64,000 nt of DNA from RUG13091 sp045113315 (GTDB taxonomy: Bacteria; Bacillota_I; Bacilli_A; RFN20; CAG-826): assembly GCA_045113315.1 (NCBI GenBank), contig JBGUIX010000015.1, forward strand, positions 12,257 to 76,256. Direction: 5' to 3'. A program made the position numbers and the translations under genes. This document shows, one piece after another, positions 61,140 to 64,000 of this stretch (position 1 is the stretch's first letter; each line of letters opens with the position of its first letter). Below the pieces are notes generated by a model. It did not search any database and was not told the origin of the DNA. It saw only the letters and a program-made list of their open reading frames with translations.

Positions 61140-62378
61140 ATGAGAATTTTTAAAGAAAAACGCTCCGTTACTTATCGTCCTGAACTTGTCGAAAATAATA
61201 TCGAATTATCGGTTAGACATTTAAAACAATTCTTTAAATTCGGACATGGTAAAAACGCTTTTGTCACCAAAGCGGTTCACGATGTGAGCTTCGATATTAA
61301 AAAAGGTGAATGCTTCGGTGTGGTTGGTGAATCAGGATGTGGTAAAACCACAACTGGTAGAAGCTTAATTAGACTATATAACATCACCTCTGGTTCTGTG
61401 TATTTTAAGGGCTATCGTATTTCCGCCGGAAAAAGATGGAATGAAAAAGAAATTAAATGGTCTAGAATCAAAGGTAATCGTAAGATTAAAGAATTAAAGG
61501 TCGAACAAGCGGACCGTATCAAAGCTTTAAATGATGAAGTGAGTGATCAAGCTTTATTAGCTAGAGAAATCGAAAAAGTTAATAAAGAATACGCCAAAAA
61601 GATCGCTGATATCAAAAAACACATCGCGGATGTCAAAAAGGAACAAAAAGAAATCATTAAGCAAATTACTTATGATAATCGCCATGTCGATAAGAAACTC
61701 ATGAGTAAGATGCAGATGATCTTCCAAGATCCAGTTGATAGTCTTGATCCTCGTATGACGGTTGAAGATATTATTCAAGAAGGATTGCATATCCAAGGTC
61801 ACTATAATAGATTCGAAAATTCCCAAAAGGTGAAAGATGCTTTAGTGAAGGTCGGATTACTTCCTGAATACTCTTCTCGTTATCCACATGAATTCTCCGG
61901 AGGTCAAAGACAACGTATTGGCATCGCTAGAGCGTTAATTATGAATCCAGACTTCCTCATATGCGATGAGCCTATTTCCGCCCTTGACGTGTCTATTAGA
62001 GCCCAAATTATTAATTTATTAAATAATTTAAAAGAAGAGATGGGTTTAACAATCATGTTTATCGCTCACGACTTATCCGTTGTTAAATATTTCTGCGATC
62101 GTATCGCGGTTATGTACTTCGGTAAAATTGTCGAATTAGCCACAAGTGATGAATTATTCAAACATCCATTACACCCATATACACGTGCGTTATTATCAGC
62201 GATTCCAAAGCCAGATCCATATACGGAGAAGAAGAGACAAAGATATGTCTATAATCCAAGTCAAGAACACGATTACTCTAAAGAAGCTCCTTCCTTAGTG
62301 GAAATTGTTCCAGGACACTTCGTGATGGCTAATAGTGAAGAAATCGCTAAATACAAAAAAGAGTTAAAGAAAGATTAA
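61140..62378 (+). CDS. oppF: Oligopeptide ABC transporter ATPase OppF with coiled-coil insertion
   Basis: Motifs: Walker A VGESGCGKTT (about 62-71), Q-loop MIFQDPVDSLDP, signature FSGGQRQR, Walker B LICDEPISALD and H-loop AHDL. A charged segment of about 85 residues (about 100-182) sits before the Q-loop, a different position from the one in OppD; the two insertions could pair as a heteromeric coiled-coil stalk. The length of 412 residues exceeds the usual 310-330. It is the last gene of the opp operon, and a terminator follows. Confidence 0.92.
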   Translation: MRIFKEKRSVTYRPELVENNIELSVRHLKQFFKFGHGKNAFVTKAVHDVSFDIKKGECFGVVGESGCGKTTTGRSLIRLYNITSGSVYFKGYRISAGKRWNEKEIKWSRIKGNRKIKELKVEQADRIKALNDEVSDQALLAREIEKVNKEYAKKIADIKKHIADVKKEQKEIIKQITYDNRHVDKKLMSKMQMIFQDPVDSLDPRMTVEDIIQEGLHIQGHYNRFENSQKVKDALVKVGLLPEYSSRYPHEFSGGQRQRIGIARALIMNPDFLICDEPISALDVSIRAQIINLLNNLKEEMGLTIMFIAHDLSVVKYFCDRIAVMYFGKIVELATSDELFKHPLHPYTRALLSAIPKPDPYTEKKRQRYVYNPSQEHDYSKEAPSLVEIVPGHFVMANSEEIAKYKKELKKD

Positions 62379-62384
62379 CTAGAT

Positions 62385-62408
62385 AAGGAGTTGTGAAAAC
62401 AATTCCTT
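62385..62408 (+). terminator. Intrinsic terminator
   Basis: AAGGAGTTGT/ACAATTCCTT stem (one G-U) with loop GAAA and following T's. It ends the opp operon. Confidence 0.85.
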
Positions 62409-62568
62409 TTTCTTTTATGGTTAAACAACAAAACTACAAAAATATTTAAAATGTTGTTTAAAAAAAGAAGAAAGAGAACTAAGAGGTATTATTAAAAAAT
62501 ATGATCGCGTATGAAAATGAGATGAATAAAATAATTAGGACTTTAGAGCGATAAATATATTAAAATCT

Positions 62569-62617
62569 GTACTGTAGTACCGAAAAATGTATACTTTTGT
62601 GTATTTTTCAGTATAAT
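62569..62617 (+). promoter_or_regulatory. Promoter and palindrome of the ART-like/HTH pair
   Basis: The perfect inverted repeat GTACT-GT-AGTAC (62569-62580) lies upstream of TATAAT (62612-62617). The ATG follows six bases after the -10, predicting a leaderless mRNA. The palindrome is a candidate operator for the HTH protein encoded by the second gene. Confidence 0.55.
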
Positions 62618-62623
62618 TTAAGT

Positions 62624-63283
62624 ATGGAAATATATCACGGAAGTAAAGAGATAATTGAAAAACCGAAAGCCCATGGGTCTTTTCTACACAATGACTATGG
62701 CCCTTCTTTTTATTTAACTGTTGATCTTGAATCCGCTAAATCATGGGCATGTAAAAACGAAATCATCGGAATTGTTAATTGTTATTCCGTAGATGATAAA
62801 AAATACAAAAATCTAAAAATATTAGATTTAACGGATAAGAGTAAATACAGCGTCTTAAATTGGTTAGCAATTTTAATGCATTTTAGAAAACTAGATTCTC
62901 GTTTTATTGTTAATAATGAATTGGGATTAAAATGGCTCGAAAAATATTATATTGATGTCAATAACTTCGATGTGGTCATAGGCTATAGAGCGGATGATTC
63001 ATATTTTAGATTTCCAATTAGTTTTATATCTAATGATTTATCATTCGAAGACTTGGAAGAAGTTTATTTATCTGGAAACCTAGGAATCCAATATGCTTTT
63101 ATGTCCGAAAAAGCGATACAATTATTGAAATTCAAAAAAATTATCAATTGTGAAACAACATTTTTGAACCATTATTTTGATATTGTCAGTCATGCTACGA
63201 GTAAGTTTAACGAAATATTGGCTTTACCTAAAGATCCAAATAAAACTTATATACTTGATTTAATGAGGAGAGACAATGAATAG
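62624..63283 (+). CDS. DUF3990-like putative ADP-ribosyltransferase toxin
   Basis: ATG 62624 lies at the expected transcription start; the longer frame from 62597 crosses the promoter. The 219-residue protein opens MEIYHGSKEIIEKPK and has NDYGPSFYLTVDLESAKSWA at about 23-42, matching the YHGS and (D)FGxGFYLT signatures of DUF3990, an ADP-ribosyltransferase-like fold. The usual FG is YG here. The next gene overlaps by 8 bp and ends in an HTH, so the pair looks like a toxin followed by its antitoxin and repressor. The target is unknown. Confidence 0.7.
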   Translation: MEIYHGSKEIIEKPKAHGSFLHNDYGPSFYLTVDLESAKSWACKNEIIGIVNCYSVDDKKYKNLKILDLTDKSKYSVLNWLAILMHFRKLDSRFIVNNELGLKWLEKYYIDVNNFDVVIGYRADDSYFRFPISFISNDLSFEDLEEVYLSGNLGIQYAFMSEKAIQLLKFKKIINCETTFLNHYFDIVSHATSKFNEILALPKDPNKTYILDLMRRDNE

Positions 63284-63884
63284 CCAGTTTCTTTATGAAT
63301 ATATCGATAAATTAGAACGAGTTTTATCTTTTGCTATCCATAATAAAATATCTTTTGATTATGTTCAAAAAGCAATCTCATATTCTTCTTATTTTCAAAA
63401 AATAGAAAAATCCATCGAAGGTTATTCGCCATTTATTGATGACGACACTTTAATCAAATCATTATTTCCGGAAATAAAAAAAGAGATCATGGGTACACCA
63501 ATTTATAATGAATGCCTTTGGGCTAGTGAAGCTTATATGAGAATTCAAAAAGAAAGTGGTTTGACATTTGAAGCTATTTTCATTTACTTTCCATTAAAAG
63601 ATATGTATATGTGTTTTCCAATTTATCATGAGATGGATTTTTCTCATATAGTAGCTGACTTTTGCAAAAGGATGAAGAAACAGTCTGTCTTATCGTTATT
63701 AGCGCAACAAAACGGCTATTCATTTGAATATATTAGTGAAAAAACTCACATACCTTATGAGACACTTCTTAGCTTAAACAAAAGAAGAAGGGATATTTCA
63801 AAAACAAGCGTCTCTAATGTCTTAGCCCTTTCTGAATTGTTTAATGTTCGAGTAGAAACGATGGCAGAAAAAACTTTTAAATAA
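63276..63884 (+). CDS. Probable antitoxin/repressor with C-terminal HTH
   Basis: The 202-residue protein has an unrecognised N-terminal region (about 1-130). Its C-terminal XRE-like helix-turn-helix includes LLAQQNGYSFEYISEKTH and VSNVLALSELFNVRVETM (about 143-198). A good AGGAGAG site lies inside the end of the ART-like gene. Overlapping translation and the DNA-binding domain suggest it neutralises the upstream protein and represses the promoter at 62569. An intrinsic terminator follows. Confidence 0.65.
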   Translation: MNSQFLYEYIDKLERVLSFAIHNKISFDYVQKAISYSSYFQKIEKSIEGYSPFIDDDTLIKSLFPEIKKEIMGTPIYNECLWASEAYMRIQKESGLTFEAIFIYFPLKDMYMCFPIYHEMDFSHIVADFCKRMKKQSVLSLLAQQNGYSFEYISEKTHIPYETLLSLNKRRRDISKTSVSNVLALSELFNVRVETMAEKTFK

Positions 63885-63885
63885 A

Positions 63886-63919
63886 AACGTTACCAGTTAA
63901 TTCTGATAACGTTATTTTT
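63886..63919 (+). terminator. Intrinsic terminator
   Basis: AACGTTA (63886-63892) and TAACGTT (63907-63913) form the stem, with an ATTTTTA run after it. It ends the ART-like/HTH operon. Confidence 0.75.
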
Positions 63920-63920
63920 A

Positions 63921-64000
63921 TTATCGAAACGTAGTGAAGATAAAAACCGGGTGCTATGCACGTGAGAATCGAAATAGCTTCCTGCGATGTGAAAAAAACC
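63921..64000. other. Unassigned sequence at the window end
   Basis: This 80-base stretch is less AT-rich than most intergenic DNA and has the self-complementary look of a structured RNA (for example GGGTGCTATGCACG). I could not match it to a known RNA family, and it continues beyond the window. Confidence 0.2.

Noticed and set aside
62445..62560. Tiny frames of 14-17 codons between oppF and the ART-like gene
   Set aside because: They have no ribosome binding site, no hydrophobic or other distinctive character, and no conserved copies in the window.
1..64000. Mycoplasma-type genetic code (TGA as tryptophan)
   Set aside because: TGA ends several genes cleanly, for example at 17158, 42269 and 12571, and tryptophan is encoded by TGG throughout.

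Overview
This window is AT-rich DNA from a low-GC Gram-positive bacterium in the broad Bacilli/Tenericutes neighbourhood, plausibly an uncultured gut lineage. The grounds are AGGAGG-type ribosome binding sites, many short-lipobox lipoproteins, an ECF riboflavin transporter behind an FMN riboswitch, and Opp transporter subunits with large lineage-type insertions. TGA is used as a stop, so this is not the Mycoplasma code. No rRNA, tRNA, CRISPR array or transposase was seen.

Region 1 (1-23.7 kb) is an accessory, defence-like island. It opens with the tail of a DNA methyltransferase, a PD-(D/E)XK restriction-type nuclease and a WYL-type regulator. Two clusters follow, each downstream of a SAM-clan riboswitch with its own intrinsic terminator. 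Cluster A (3.4-8.7 kb) has an unknown 203-aa protein, a membrane-free FtsH-like AAA+ zinc protease, a Doc/Fic protein, a wHTH-HAD fusion, an ADP-ribosylglycohydrolase and a small PD-(D/E)XK protein. Cluster B (8.9-17.6 kb) has unknown proteins, a paralogue of the 203-aa protein next to an FtsK-like ATPase, a uracil-DNA-glycosylase-like protein, a Cas4-like/DEDD nuclease fusion (DUF2779), a degenerate PolC-derived protein and a HAD protein. A GmrSD-like DUF262/HNH protein, a second WYL regulator and a PDDEXK_4 nuclease close the island. An 18-bp palindrome, TGTnC-N3-TA-N3-GTACA (centre AA in one copy), occurs at five promoters here, so the genes probably form one regulon.

Region 2 (23.7-44.4 kb) holds envelope and signalling genes: a lipoprotein alpha/beta hydrolase divergent from an XRE-membrane fusion, an EamA transporter, an AbiEi-like protein, a Fic protein between two 34-bp palindromic repeats, a frameshifted lipoprotein, a K+ channel and zinc-ribbon membrane proteins. 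It also has the FMN-riboswitch/ribU locus, a DUF1295 gene, a CmpB-like membrane protein, a PPTase, a GNAT and a AAA ATPase. Around ribU and DUF1295 lies a cluster of minus-strand type I toxin-like loci. Each intact one encodes a 22-24 aa hydrophobic peptide, and its transcript ends are complementary with compensatory base changes. A further locus is split in two, and the DUF1295 gene sits between its halves.

Region 3 (44.5-62.4 kb) is a peptide-acquisition locus: a subtilisin-family surface protease, OppA, two more lipoproteins, then OppB, OppC, OppD and OppF. OppC has a roughly 390-residue extracytoplasmic insertion, and both ATPases have coiled-coil insertions. The window ends with an ADP-ribosyltransferase-like/HTH gene pair resembling a toxin-antitoxin module. 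Several genes in regions 2 and 3 have a -10 box six or seven bases before the start codon, which predicts leaderless mRNAs.
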